From the NCBI RefSeq assembly GCF_002803845.1, contig NZ_CP024985.1, positions 6,087,501-6,151,500 of the forward strand: a stretch of DNA of 64,000 bases, written 5' to 3'. The DNA is from Streptomyces lavendulae subsp. lavendulae. GTDB taxonomy: Bacteria; Actinomycetota; Actinomycetes; Streptomycetales; Streptomycetaceae. The notes beneath the pieces were generated by a model, which saw only the letters and a program-made list of their open reading frames with translations, made no database searches and was not told the origin of the DNA. Each line of letters starts with the position of its first letter. The stretch's first letter is position 1. A program made the position numbers and the translations under genes. Shown here one piece after another: positions 17,068-25,408 of this stretch.

Positions 17068-17432
17068 TGGCGCCGGCCTCCGCCCCCCACCGCGCGTTCC
17101 GGCTGGCCAACGACCTCCTCGCGTTCCTCCTGGAGGTCGCCGCCCTCCTCGCGCTCGCCGTCTGGGGCTACGAGTGGGGCGGCCACCTCGTCGTCGGCGC
17201 GGTGCTCGGGGCGGTGGTGGCGGGCGCCGCGGCCGTCCTGTGGGGGGCCTTCGCCGCGCCGCGCGCCCGCTACCCGGTCCCGCTGCCGGCCGTACTCGCG
17301 GTGAAGGCCCTCGTGTTCGGGTCCGCGGCCCTGGCCCTCGCCGGGCTGGGGATGCGGACCCAGGCCCTGTGGTTCGCCGGCCTGGTCCTGGTGAACACCG
17401 TGCTGGTGACCTACTACCGCTCCCGGGACTGA
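17067..17432 (+). CDS. YrdB family (DUF2568) membrane protein
   Basis: The 121-residue protein has four predicted membrane helices and the opening LANDLLAFLLEVAALLALAVWGY typical of the YrdB/DUF2568 family, whose function is unknown. It is translationally coupled to the methyltransferase (1-nt overlap). Its last 19 bp overlap the 3' end of the convergent fadE gene. Confidence 0.75.
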   Translation: MAPASAPHRAFRLANDLLAFLLEVAALLALAVWGYEWGGHLVVGAVLGAVVAGAAAVLWGAFAAPRARYPVPLPAVLAVKALVFGSAALALAGLGMRTQALWFAGLVLVNTVLVTYYRSRD

Positions 17433-18403
17433 AGCACCTGCGCCCGGCACTGCGCGGGCGTGCCCCACGCGTCCCGCAGCGGCCGGGCCTTGCGCAGCCA
17501 CAGCGACAGGTCCAGCTCCTCGGTGTAGCCGACGGCCCCGTGCAGCTGCAGCGCGGTCAGCGCGGCCGCGTACGCCGCCCCGCCCGCGCCGAGCTTCGCC
17601 GCCGCGATCTCGCCCGGCTCCAGGGACAGTGCCGCCGCCCACAGCAGCGGCCGGGCGAACTCCAGGCCCAGCAGGGTGTCCGCCAGCCGGTGCTTGACCG
17701 CCTGGAAGCCGCCGATCGGCGTCCCGAACTGGGTGCGCTGCTTCACGTACTCGACGGTCCGCCCGAGCAGCGCCTCGCCGACCCCCAGGCACTGGGCCGC
17801 CGTCAGCAGCCGGGCCCACCACAGGGCCTCCTCCGCGGCGGCGGTGACGGCCGGGCCCGCGGCGAGGAGTTCCCCGCCGTCCGCCGGGGCGCCGAGCCTG
17901 CGGGCCGGGTCGAGGGAGGCCAGCGGGGCGACGGCGGTCCCGGCCGGGGCGAGGCGCAGTTCCCCCGCCGCCGAGACGGTGAAGTGCCAGGTGGCCGCGT
18001 CCGCGTCCAGGGCGTACGGGGAGCCGCCCGGCAGGGTCAGCGTGGCCGTGGCCGTACCCGCCGCCAGCCCCGGGAGGAAGCGTTTCGCCGGCGCCTCCTC
18101 GCCCAGCCGGGCCAGCAGCACCGCCGCCGCCGCGCTCTCCACGGCCGGCCCGGGGACGCCGGCCCGGCCCAGCTCCACGAAGCCGAGGGCCAGTTCCACC
18201 GGGAGCGGGCCCATCCCCTCGTACGCCTCCGGCACGGCCAGCGCGAACAGCCCCGTGTCCGCGAGCCGCGACCACACGGCGAGCCCCGGCCCGTGGTCCC
18301 CGGCGGCCCAGGCCCGTACGGCCGCGGGCACCTCGGCGGCGCCGAGCAGGGAGCGCAGCGTACGGGTGAAGTCGAGCTGTTCCTCGGTCGGCAGGAAGCG
18401 CAT
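17414..18403 (-). CDS. Acyl-CoA dehydrogenase, FadE32/33-like subunit
   Basis: This 329-residue ACAD protein is shorter than the usual 380 or so, as is common for the partner subunit of heteromeric steroid dehydrogenases. It carries QRTQFGTPIGGFQAVKHRLAD and LQLHGAVGYTEELDLSLWLRKA near the C-terminus. Its start overlaps the stop of the FadE31-like gene (TGATG), which supports a stoichiometric alpha2beta2-type complex. By analogy with FadE31-FadE32 or FadE31-FadE33 of M. tuberculosis it would dehydrogenate a CoA ester in C/D-ring degradation. Confidence 0.82.
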   Translation of the reverse strand: MRFLPTEEQLDFTRTLRSLLGAAEVPAAVRAWAAGDHGPGLAVWSRLADTGLFALAVPEAYEGMGPLPVELALGFVELGRAGVPGPAVESAAAAVLLARLGEEAPAKRFLPGLAAGTATATLTLPGGSPYALDADAATWHFTVSAAGELRLAPAGTAVAPLASLDPARRLGAPADGGELLAAGPAVTAAAEEALWWARLLTAAQCLGVGEALLGRTVEYVKQRTQFGTPIGGFQAVKHRLADTLLGLEFARPLLWAAALSLEPGEIAAAKLGAGGAAYAAALTALQLHGAVGYTEELDLSLWLRKARPLRDAWGTPAQCRAQVLQSRER

Positions 18404-19548
18404 CAGCGGCGGCCCTTCGGGAGGCCGAGCAGCCGCTCGGCGATGATGTCGCGCTGGATCTCGTTGGTGCCGGCGTAGATCGGCCCGGCCAGGGAGAAGA
18501 CCCACGGCTCGGCCCACTCGCCCGCCGCCAGCTCGGCGTCCGGGCCCAGCAGGTCCAGGGCCGTCTCGTGCAGGGCGATGTCGTACTCGGACCAGAACAC
18601 CTTGTTCAGGCTGGACTCGGCGCCGACCGGGGTGCCCGCCGCGAGGCGGGAGGCGCCGGCCCGGGTGAACAGCTCGTAGGCGCGCGCCCCGACCAGCGCG
18701 TCCGCGACCCGGTCGCGCAGGGCGGTGTCCGCCGGGTCGCCCCGCTCCCGCCACAGGGCCAGGAGCCGGTCGGCGGCGGCCAGGAACCGGCCGGGGGAGC
18801 GCAGGGTCAGCCCGCGCTCGTTGCCCGTCGTCGCCATCGCGATCCGCCAGCCCTGGCCCGGCTCCCCGATCACGTCGTCGTCGGGCACGAAGACCCGGTC
18901 GAGGAAGAGTTCGGCGAAGGCGGGCTTGCCGTCGAGCCGGCCGATGGGCCGCACCGTCACCCCCGGCTCCCGCAGGCCGAACATCAGGTAGGTGAGCCCC
19001 CGGTGGGGCCGGTCCGCCCCGGGGTCCGTGCGGAAGATGCCGAAGGCCCGGTCCGCGAACGCGGCCCGCGAGGACCAGGTCTTCTGCCCCGACAGCAGCC
19101 AGCCCCCCTCCGTGCGCTCGGCCCGGGACTTCAGCGAGGCCAGGTCGGAACCCGACTCCGGCTCGGACCACGCCTGCGCCCAGATCACCTCCCCGCTCGC
19201 CATGGAGGGCAGCACCCGGGCCCGCTGGGCGGGGCTCGCGTGGTCGAAGAGGGTCGGGGCGAGGAGGTTGATGCCGTTCTGCGAGACCCGGCCGGGCGCG
19301 CCCGCCGCCCAGTACTCCTCCTCGAAGACCAGCCACCGTTCGAGGTCCACGCCCCGGCCGCCGTACTCCTCGGGCCAGGACACCACCGACCAGCGGTCGG
19401 CGGCCAGCAGCGCTTCCCACTCCCGGTGGGCCTCGAAGCCCTCCGCGGTCTCCAGCGAGGGCAGGGGCCGCCGCGGCACGTGCGCGGCCAGCCAGGCCCG
19501 CGCCTCGGCCCGGAAGGACGCCACCTGCGCGCTCTCGGTGAGCTCCAT
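18403..19548 (-). CDS. fadE31: FadE31-like acyl-CoA dehydrogenase
   Basis: The 381-residue protein has the full ACAD layout: an N-terminal helical domain with VSWPEEYGGRGVDLERW, the central beta domain AQAWSEPESGSDLASLKSRAE, and a C-terminal domain ending YAGTNEIQRDIIAERLLGLPK, the FAD-contact motif. The first two segments closely resemble FadE31 of M. tuberculosis as recalled. It is translationally coupled to the enoyl-CoA hydratase upstream and the second FadE downstream. The operon is driven from the KstR2-type operator at 20413. Confidence 0.83.
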   Translation of the reverse strand: MELTESAQVASFRAEARAWLAAHVPRRPLPSLETAEGFEAHREWEALLAADRWSVVSWPEEYGGRGVDLERWLVFEEEYWAAGAPGRVSQNGINLLAPTLFDHASPAQRARVLPSMASGEVIWAQAWSEPESGSDLASLKSRAERTEGGWLLSGQKTWSSRAAFADRAFGIFRTDPGADRPHRGLTYLMFGLREPGVTVRPIGRLDGKPAFAELFLDRVFVPDDDVIGEPGQGWRIAMATTGNERGLTLRSPGRFLAAADRLLALWRERGDPADTALRDRVADALVGARAYELFTRAGASRLAAGTPVGAESSLNKVFWSEYDIALHETALDLLGPDAELAAGEWAEPWVFSLAGPIYAGTNEIQRDIIAERLLGLPKGRR

Positions 19549-20399
19549 CAGCCGTTCGCCTCCTTCATGGCGGCCACGTCCATGCCGCCGAGCGAGTCCG
19601 CCGCCGTCTCGGCGTTGTGGGCGTGCGCCAGGTGGTGCAGTCCGAAGACCGAGTCCATGCCGCCGTGCATCCCCTGGAGGTCCTCGGCCTGGTTGACGGC
19701 CCGTTTGGTCAGGGCCAGCCCGAAGGAGGGCATCCCGGCGATCCGCAGGGCCAGCCGCTCGGTCTCGGCGGCCAGTTCCTCCGTGGCCACGACCCGGTTG
19801 ACCATGCCGACCTCGTACGCCCGCCGGGCGGGCATCCGGTCGCCGGTGTAGAGGAACTCCTTCGCGATCCGCGGGGGCATCACCCACGGGTGCGCGAAGT
19901 ACTCGACCCCGGGGATGCCCATCCGCACCACAGGGTCCGCGAAGAAGGCGTCCTCGCCCGCCACGATCAGGTCGCACACCCAGGCCAGCATCAGCCCGCC
20001 CGCCACGCAGGCCCCCCGGACGGAGGCGATCACCGGCTTGGGCAGTTCCCGCCAGCGCCGGCACATCCCCAGGTAGACCTCCGACTCCCGGGCGAAGCGG
20101 GACTCGGCGCCCGGCCGGGCGGAGTGGTCCCACCACAGTCCGGCCCGCCGTGCGAAGGGCAGGTGCGCGTCGCGCTGCGGGGTGCCGATGTCATGGCCCG
20201 CGGAGAAGTGCCCGCCGGCCCCGGCCAGCACGACCACCTTCACCTCCGGGTCGTCGGAGGCCCGGTAGAAGGCGTCGTCCAGGGCGTAGGTCATCGCGCT
20301 GTTCTGCGCGTTGCGGTAGCGGGGGCGGTTCATCGTCACGTACGCGACGGGGCCGCGCCGTTCGTACAGCACCGGTGGGGCGTCGGTGGGGTCGGGCAT
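19548..20399 (-). CDS. Enoyl-CoA hydratase/isomerase (crotonase family)
   Basis: This 283-residue crotonase-fold protein has the first oxyanion-hole loop GGHFSAGHDIG, the second loop GACVAGGLMLAWVCDLIVA, and TKRAVNQ in the C-terminal helices. Compared with typical 260-residue hydratases it carries extra residues around LPFARRAGLWWDHSARPG, probably a substrate lid. It is the first gene of the echA-fadE31-fadE32/33 operon and its promoter carries the KstR2-type operator, so it probably hydrates an unsaturated C/D-ring CoA intermediate. It is distinct from the EchA20 encoded at 30830. Confidence 0.82.
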   Translation of the reverse strand: MPDPTDAPPVLYERRGPVAYVTMNRPRYRNAQNSAMTYALDDAFYRASDDPEVKVVVLAGAGGHFSAGHDIGTPQRDAHLPFARRAGLWWDHSARPGAESRFARESEVYLGMCRRWRELPKPVIASVRGACVAGGLMLAWVCDLIVAGEDAFFADPVVRMGIPGVEYFAHPWVMPPRIAKEFLYTGDRMPARRAYEVGMVNRVVATEELAAETERLALRIAGMPSFGLALTKRAVNQAEDLQGMHGGMDSVFGLHHLAHAHNAETAADSLGGMDVAAMKEANG

Positions 20400-20412
20400 G
20401 CGGACATCCTTC

Positions 20413-20432
20413 CCTAACAAGTGTTTGGTAGG
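20413..20432. promoter_or_regulatory. KstR2-type operator, site 1
   Basis: CCTAACAAGTGTTTGGTAGG is an imperfect palindrome lying in the 46-bp gap between the divergent echA and fadE30 genes. The core AACAAGTGTTTGGT fits the published KstR2 consensus (AnCAAGnnCTTGnT) except at one position. The reverse complement of the site at 31616-31635 has a core identical at 13 of 14 bases. The ATG of fadE30 lies only 13 nt away with no Shine-Dalgarno, so that transcript may be leaderless. Confidence 0.8.
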
Positions 20433-20445
20433 TTAACGTACGGCC

Positions 20446-21594
20446 ATGAGCAGCGTCGAGGAGTTCCGCACCGAGGTCCGGAGCTGGCTACGGACCCACC
20501 TCACCGGTGAGTTCGCCGCCCTCAAGGGCCGCGGCGGACCGGGCCGGGAGCACGAGGAGTTCGAGGGACGCCTCGCCTGGGAACGCCACATGGCCGCCCA
20601 CGGCTGGACCTGCATCGGCTGGCCCGAGCGCCACGGCGGCCGCGGCGCGAGCACCGCGGAGCAGATCGCCTTCCACGAGGAGTACGCCCTCGCCGACGCC
20701 CCCGCCCGCGTCGGCCACATCGGCGAGCAGCTCCTCGGCCCCACCCTCATCGACCACGGCACCGAGGAGCAGAAGGCCCGCTTCCTCCCGCCCATCCGGG
20801 CCGTGCGCGAGCTGTGGTGCCAGGGCTACAGCGAGCCCGACGCCGGCTCCGACCTCGCCGGCGTCCGCACCCGCGCCCGGCTGGACGAGGGGGAGTGGGT
20901 GGTGGACGGCCAGAAGATCTGGACCTCCCTCGCCCACGAATCCCAGTGGTGCTTCGTCCTCGCCCGCACCACCCCCGGATCCCGGCGCCACGCGGGCCTG
21001 TCCTACCTCCTGGTCCCCCTGGACCAGCCCGGGGTCGAGGTCCGGCCCATCGTCCAGCTCACCGGCACCTCCGAGTTCAACGAGGTCTTCTTCGACGGCG
21101 CCCGCACCGACGCCGCCCACGTCGTCGGCGCCCCCGGCGACGGCTGGGCCGTCGCCATGGCCACCCTCGGCTACGAGCGCGGCGTCTCCACCCTCGGCCA
21201 GCAGGTCGGCTTCCGCCGCGAACTGGAAGCCCTCGCCGCCCTGGCCGCCCGCAACGGCGCACTCGCCGACCCGCTGCTGCGCGACCGCCTCGTCCGGGCC
21301 TGGATCGGCCTGGAGACCATGCGCGCCACCGCCCTCGACCCGGCCACCGCACCCTCCCTCGCCAAGCTGTACTGGGCCCGCTGGCACCGCGACCTCGGCG
21401 AACTCGCCATGGACGTCCGCGGCGCCGCCTCCCTCCTCGCGGCCGGCGAGCACGGGGACCCGTACGACCTCGACGACTGGCAGAGGCTCTTCCTCTTCTC
21501 CCGCGCCGACACGATCTACGCGGGCTCCGACGAGATCCAGCGCACCATCGTCGCCGAGCGGATCCTCGGCCTTCCCAAGGAGGTGCGGGCATGA
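20446..21594 (+). CDS. fadE30: FadE30-like acyl-CoA dehydrogenase
   Basis: This 382-residue ACAD protein has the FadE30 hallmarks recalled from M. tuberculosis Rv3560c: N-terminal VEEFRTEVRSWL, LKGRGGPGREHEEFE, central ELWCQGYSEPDAGSDLAGV and the terminal YAGSDEIQRTIVAERILGLPK. FadE30 dehydrogenates HIP-CoA or 5-OH-HIP-CoA during C/D-ring breakdown. It is first in a rightward operon, fadE30-ipdF-kstR2-fadA6, matching mycobacterial gene order except for the PPE gene. Its start lies directly behind the KstR2-type operator, and its stop overlaps ipdF. Confidence 0.9.
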   Translation: MSSVEEFRTEVRSWLRTHLTGEFAALKGRGGPGREHEEFEGRLAWERHMAAHGWTCIGWPERHGGRGASTAEQIAFHEEYALADAPARVGHIGEQLLGPTLIDHGTEEQKARFLPPIRAVRELWCQGYSEPDAGSDLAGVRTRARLDEGEWVVDGQKIWTSLAHESQWCFVLARTTPGSRRHAGLSYLLVPLDQPGVEVRPIVQLTGTSEFNEVFFDGARTDAAHVVGAPGDGWAVAMATLGYERGVSTLGQQVGFRRELEALAALAARNGALADPLLRDRLVRAWIGLETMRATALDPATAPSLAKLYWARWHRDLGELAMDVRGAASLLAAGEHGDPYDLDDWQRLFLFSRADTIYAGSDEIQRTIVAERILGLPKEVRA

Positions 21595-22373
21595 CCGCGC
21601 CCGCGTACGTCCCCGCCCACGACCTGCTCGCGGGCCGGACCGCCGTCATCACCGCCGCCGCCGGGGCCGGCATCGGCGGCGCCACCGCCCGCCGCTTCCT
21701 GGAGGAGGGCGCCCGCATCCTCATCGGCGACGCCCACGCCCGCCGGCTGAAGGAGACCGAGCAGGCCCTCGCCGCCGAGTTCGGCGCGGACCGCGTCGCC
21801 TCCCTGCCCTGCGACGTCACCGACGAGGACCAGGTCCAGGCCCTCTTCGACCGCGCCGAGGAGCTCCACGGCGGCCTCGACGTCGTCGTCAACAACGCCG
21901 GGCTCGGCGGCACCGCCGACCTCGTCGACATGACCGACGCACAGTGGTCCCGGGTCCTCGACGTCACCCTGAACGGCACCTTCCGCTGCACCCGCGCCGC
22001 CCTGCGCTCCTTCGAGGCCGCCGGCCGCGGCGGGGTCGTCGTCAACAACGCCTCCGTCATCGGCTGGCGCGCCCAGAGGGGCCAGGCCCACTACGCCGCC
22101 GCCAAGGCCGGGGTGATGGCCCTGACCCGCTGCGCCGCGCTGGAGGCCGCGGACTTCGGCGTACGGGTCAACGCGGTCGCCCCCAGCCTGGCCATGCACC
22201 CGCACCTGGTGAAGGTCACCAGCGAGGAGCTGCTCACCGAACTCACCGCCCGCGAGGCCTTCGGCCGGTACGCCGAGCCCTGGGAGATCGCCAACGTCAT
22301 CGTCTTCCTGGCCTGCGGATACTCGTCCTACATGACGGGCGAGACGGTCTCGGTCAGCAGCCAGCACGCGTAG
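21591..22373 (+). CDS. ipdF: IpdF-like short-chain dehydrogenase
   Basis: This 260-residue SDR has a modified glycine loop TAAAGAGIGG (about residues 22-31), NNAG, the Ser in NNASVIGW and YAAAK. Its position directly after fadE30 and before kstR2 matches Rv3559c, IpdF, which oxidises the 5-hydroxyl of 5-OH-HIP-CoA to the ketone. The ATG overlaps the fadE30 stop by 4 bp, implying translational coupling. The C-terminus is SSYMTGETVSVSSQHA rather than the usual VDGG ending. Confidence 0.87.
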   Translation: MTAPAYVPAHDLLAGRTAVITAAAGAGIGGATARRFLEEGARILIGDAHARRLKETEQALAAEFGADRVASLPCDVTDEDQVQALFDRAEELHGGLDVVVNNAGLGGTADLVDMTDAQWSRVLDVTLNGTFRCTRAALRSFEAAGRGGVVVNNASVIGWRAQRGQAHYAAAKAGVMALTRCAALEAADFGVRVNAVAPSLAMHPHLVKVTSEELLTELTAREAFGRYAEPWEIANVIVFLACGYSSYMTGETVSVSSQHA

Positions 22374-22388
22374 CCGCAGAATGGGCCC

Positions 22389-23003
22389 GTGCCAACGAAC
22401 AAGAAGAAGCCGCAGGTGACGGCCTCACCCGAGCGCCGACGCGAACTCCTCGACACCGCAGCCGAGGTCTTCGCGGCCCAGGGCTACAACGCCACCACCG
22501 TCCGCAAGATCGCCGACGCCGCCGGGATGCTCGCCGGCAGCCTCTACTACCACTTCGATTCCAAGGAATCGATGCTCGACGAGATCCTCTCGGCCTTCCT
22601 GAACGAGCTGTGGGCGGGCTACGACACCGTCCTGGCCGCCGGCCTCGGCCCCAGGGAGACCATCGAGGCCCTCGTCACCGAGTCCTTCCGCGAGATCGAC
22701 CGGCACCGCGCCGCCGTCGCCATCTACCAGAAGGAAGCGCGGACCCTGTCCGCCCAGCCCCGCTTCCACTACCTCTCCGACTCGCAGGTCAAGTTCGAGA
22801 AGGCGTGGCTCGGCACGCTGGAGCGCGGGGTCGCCGCCCGGGTCTTCCGGGCCGACCTCGACATCCGCCTCACCTACCGCTTCGTCCGCGACACGGTGTG
22901 GGTCGCCGCCTCCTGGTACCGGCCCGGCGGACAGCACAGCCCCGAGGAGATCGCCCGCCAGTACCTGTCGATGGTGCTGGACGGGATCGCCGTACGCACG
23001 TAA
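22389..23003 (+). CDS. kstR2: KstR2-like TetR-family repressor
   Basis: The 204-residue TetR protein has an N-terminal HTH (ELLDTAAEVFAAQGYNATTVRKIADAAG then LAGSLYYHFDSKESMLDEIL, residues about 18-66) and a ligand-binding domain containing HRAAVAIYQKEAR and RFVRDTVWVAASWYRPGG, near-identical to stretches recalled from mycobacterial KstR2. KstR2 represses HIP-degradation genes and is released by HIP-CoA. Two matching operators occur in this window. The GTG at 22389 lies 15 bp after the ipdF stop, so it is probably autoregulated through the fadE30 promoter. Confidence 0.9.
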   Translation: MPTNKKKPQVTASPERRRELLDTAAEVFAAQGYNATTVRKIADAAGMLAGSLYYHFDSKESMLDEILSAFLNELWAGYDTVLAAGLGPRETIEALVTESFREIDRHRAAVAIYQKEARTLSAQPRFHYLSDSQVKFEKAWLGTLERGVAARVFRADLDIRLTYRFVRDTVWVAASWYRPGGQHSPEEIARQYLSMVLDGIAVRT

Positions 23004-23021
23004 CCACCGACAGGAGTCCCG

Positions 23022-24179
23022 ATGCCCGAGGCCTACATAGTCGACGCCGTACGCACCCCCGTGGGCCGGCGGGGCGGCGGCCTGTCCGCCGTGCACCCCG
23101 CCGACCTCGGCGCCCACGTACTGAAGGCACTGGTCGAGCGGACCGGGATCGACCCGGCCGCCGTCGAGGACGTGGTCTTCGGCTGCCTCGACACCGTCGG
23201 CCCGCAGGCCGGGGACATCGCGCGCACGGCCTGGCTGGCGGCCGGACTGCCCGAGGAGGTACCCGGAGTCACCGTCGACCGCCAGTGCGGCTCCTCCCAG
23301 CAGGCGGTCCACTTCGCGGCGCAGGGAGTCCTGTCCGGCACCCAGGACCTGGTGGTCGCGGGCGGCACCCAGAACATGTCGATGATCCCCATCGCCTTCG
23401 CCTCCCGGCAGGCCGCCGAGCCCCTGGGCCTCACCGAGGGCCCCTACGCGGGATCGGCGGGCTGGCGCGCCCGCTACGGGGACGCCCCGGTCAACCAGTT
23501 CCACGGCGCGCAGCTGATCGCCGAGAAGTGGGGGATCTCCCGGCGCGACATGGAGGAGTTCGCCCTGCGCTCCCACCGGCGGGCCCTGCGGGCCGTCGAC
23601 GAGGGCCGTTTCGAGCGCGAGACCGTCGCCTACGGGGACGTGCGCGTGGACGAGGGGCCGCGCCGGGACACCAGCCTGGAGAAGATGGCCGGCCTCAAGC
23701 CGGTGGTGGAGGGCGGCACCATCACCGCGGCCGTCTCCTCCCAGGTCTCGGACGGGGCGGCGGCGATGCTGATCGCCTCCGGGCGGGCGGTCGCCGAACA
23801 CGGCCTCACCCCCCGGGCCCGCGTCCACCACCTGTCCGTCCGCGGCGAGGACCCGATCCGGATGCTGTCGGCCCCGATCCCCGCGACCGCGCACGCCCTG
23901 AAGAAGACCGGCCTGACCCTCTCCGACATCGACCTGGTGGAGATCAACGAGGCCTTCGCCCCGGTGGTCCTGGCCTGGCTGAAGGAGACGGGCGCCGACC
24001 CCGACCGGGTGAACGTCAACGGCGGCGCCATCGCCCTGGGCCACCCGCTGGGCGCGACGGGCGTCAAGCTGATGACCACCCTCCTGCACGAACTGGAGCG
24101 CACGGGCGGCCGCTACGGCCTCCAGACCATGTGCGAGGGCGGCGGCCAGGCCAACGTCACCATCATCGAACGCCTCTGA
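23022..24179 (+). CDS. fadA6: FadA6-like acetyl-CoA acyltransferase (thiolase)
   Basis: This 385-residue thiolase has the nucleophilic Cys89 in DRQCGSSQQA, the NEAF motif, the GGAIALGHPLGATG loop carrying the catalytic His, and the second Cys in MCEGGGQAN. All catalytic residues are present. FadA6 carries out thiolysis in the last stages of C/D-ring degradation. It follows kstR2 by 18 bp, with AGGAG before the ATG, and completes the operon. The region just after it is a GGGTCC repeat and then a convergent gene. Confidence 0.88.
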   Translation: MPEAYIVDAVRTPVGRRGGGLSAVHPADLGAHVLKALVERTGIDPAAVEDVVFGCLDTVGPQAGDIARTAWLAAGLPEEVPGVTVDRQCGSSQQAVHFAAQGVLSGTQDLVVAGGTQNMSMIPIAFASRQAAEPLGLTEGPYAGSAGWRARYGDAPVNQFHGAQLIAEKWGISRRDMEEFALRSHRRALRAVDEGRFERETVAYGDVRVDEGPRRDTSLEKMAGLKPVVEGGTITAAVSSQVSDGAAAMLIASGRAVAEHGLTPRARVHHLSVRGEDPIRMLSAPIPATAHALKKTGLTLSDIDLVEINEAFAPVVLAWLKETGADPDRVNVNGGAIALGHPLGATGVKLMTTLLHELERTGGRYGLQTMCEGGGQANVTIIERL

Positions 24180-24188
24180 CCCCCTGGG

Positions 24189-24218
24189 GGGTCCGGGTCC
24201 GGGTCCGGGTCCGGGTCC
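24189..24218. repeat. GGGTCC hexanucleotide repeat, five copies
   Basis: Five perfect tandem copies of GGGTCC lie in the 79-bp gap between the convergent fadA6 and SIMPL-domain genes, followed by imperfect variants. It is a simple-sequence tract, with no sign of coding or hairpin function. Confidence 0.8.
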
Positions 24219-24258
24219 GGGGTCGGGGTCGTGGCCGTACGGCCCCGGCCCGTCCGCC

Positions 24259-24897
24259 CTACGGCAGCAGCGCGAAGCCGAGCAGGACGGCCGCCTCGAC
24301 CCGGACCGATCCCGGGGTCAGGGCCCCGTCGTGCTCCGGGTCCCCGCCCGAGCGCCGGCCGTGGCCGTGGCCGGTCATCGACTCCGGGTCCACGTCCTGG
24401 ATGTGGATCACGGCCCCCAGCCGGACCCCGCAGGCCTCGGCGTAGACCCCGGCCTTGCGCCGGGCGGCCGCGACGGCCAGCCGCCGCGCCTCGTCGCGCA
24501 TCGCGGGCTTGTCGTCCACCTCGAAGCGCACGTCGTCGACCCGGTTCACGCCCGCCGTGACCAGGTCGTCGACCAGCTCTTCGAGCCGGTCGAGCGCGGG
24601 CGTGCGCACCGTGTACCGCGCCTCGCAGCCGTACCCCTTGAAGGTCTTGTCCGCGCCGTAGCCCGCGTACTGCGACGCCAGGCTCAGCCGGGAACCGGAG
24701 ACGTCGGCGTCCGGCACGCCGTGCTCGCGCAGGACGGCGCGCAGCCCCGTCACCACCCGGCCCGCCTCGGCGTAGGACTCCTTCGGCGTCGCCGCGAGGA
24801 CGTCCACGGCCAGGTCGATCTCGGCGAAACGGGGCTCCGCGGCCACACTGCCCGCGCCCAGCACACTCAGCCCCCAGGGCTCTCTGATCGCTGTCAT
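24259..24897 (-). CDS. SIMPL-domain (DUF541) protein
   Basis: The 212-residue protein matches the SIMPL/DUF541 pattern: an opening LSVLGAGSVAAEPRFAEIDLAV beta hairpin, VRTPALDRLEELVDDLVTAGVNRVDDVRFEV, then AVAAARRKAGVYAEACGVRLGAVIHI. SIMPL proteins form oligomeric assemblies and are linked to stress tolerance; the activity is not defined. No signal peptide is visible with the ATG at 24897, and a longer upstream frame would cross the cspA leader, so it is unlikely. Confidence 0.8.
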   Translation of the reverse strand: MTAIREPWGLSVLGAGSVAAEPRFAEIDLAVDVLAATPKESYAEAGRVVTGLRAVLREHGVPDADVSGSRLSLASQYAGYGADKTFKGYGCEARYTVRTPALDRLEELVDDLVTAGVNRVDDVRFEVDDKPAMRDEARRLAVAAARRKAGVYAEACGVRLGAVIHIQDVDPESMTGHGHGRRSGGDPEHDGALTPGSVRVEAAVLLGFALLP

Positions 24898-25006
24898 GCG
24901 CGCAGTGAACCAAGATCCGTCCGCCGTGGCCAGAGGGTTACGTACGGGCGGAGGCGCCCCCCGGGTGAGGTGTGCTAGCTTTGGAGCTGTTGCAGTTGTG
25001 GTACCC

Positions 25007-25060
25007 ATGAACTTTATGTGCGCCTGACGGGAATGCTCCGCAGGCGCTTTTATTGTTTTT
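25007..25060 (+). promoter_or_regulatory. cspA leader: mini-ORF and terminator-like hairpin
   Basis: Upstream of the cold-shock gene an inverted repeat GCGCCTG...CAGGCGC (25020-25047) is followed directly by a T-rich run (25048-25060), which looks like an intrinsic terminator placed before the gene it should express. A six-codon ORF, MNFMCA (25007-25027), ends inside the first arm of the stem but has no clear ribosome site. This suggests attenuation or a temperature-dependent leader structure; that is inference. Confidence 0.45.
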
Positions 25061-25108
25061 CCCGGAATCTCCGGATGGGGCCCTTGCCGCCTATTCAGGA
25101 GATTCAAA

Positions 25109-25312
25109 ATGGCTAACGGTACCGTGAAGTGGTTCAACTCGGAAAAGGGCTTCGGCTTCATCGAGCAGGACGGTGGCGGCCCGGACGTCTTCGCCCACTA
25201 CTCGAACATCGCCACCCAGGGCTTCCGTGAGCTGACCGAGGGTCAGCGCGTGACCTTCGACGTCACGCAGGGCCAGAAGGGCCCCCAGGCGGAGAACATC
25301 CTCCCCGCCTAA
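25109..25312 (+). CDS. CspA-family cold-shock protein
   Basis: This 67-residue cold-shock domain protein has GTVKWFNSEKGFGFIEQD, with RNP1 KGFGFI (about residues 13-18), and RNP2 VFAHY (about 27-31), both intact. Such proteins bind single-stranded RNA and DNA and melt RNA secondary structure. AGGAG precedes the ATG. Base 3 usage is less extreme than in neighbours, as expected for a highly expressed gene. A DEAD-box helicase gene follows, a partnership well known in cold adaptation. Confidence 0.95.
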   Translation: MANGTVKWFNSEKGFGFIEQDGGGPDVFAHYSNIATQGFRELTEGQRVTFDVTQGQKGPQAENILPA

Positions 25313-25324
25313 TTTTCTCAGCAT

Positions 25325-25358
25325 GCCGGGGTCCGCGCCGCGAGGTGCGGGCCCCGGC
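25325..25358 (+). terminator. Hairpin between cspA and the DEAD-box helicase gene
   Basis: GCCGGGG pairs with CCCCGGC, with further CCGC/GCGG pairing inside, starting 12 bp after the cspA stop and 50 bp before the helicase start. It probably ends most cspA transcripts, so that the helicase is made by read-through. Confidence 0.6.
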
Positions 25359-25408
25359 TTGTCTGCTGTCTCGACCCGCACTGCCGGTTTCAGGAGGGCT
25401 TTTTCCGC

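Noticed and set aside
24189..24218. GGGTCC repeats as a coding or attachment site.
   Set aside because: Simple repeat in the gap between two convergent stop codons; no integrase nearby and no frame use.
20507..24445. A 1312-codon open frame on the plus strand.
   Set aside because: It lies in another frame of fadE30, ipdF, kstR2 and fadA6, and its product is Pro/Ser/Arg-rich with no motifs. High-GC shadow.
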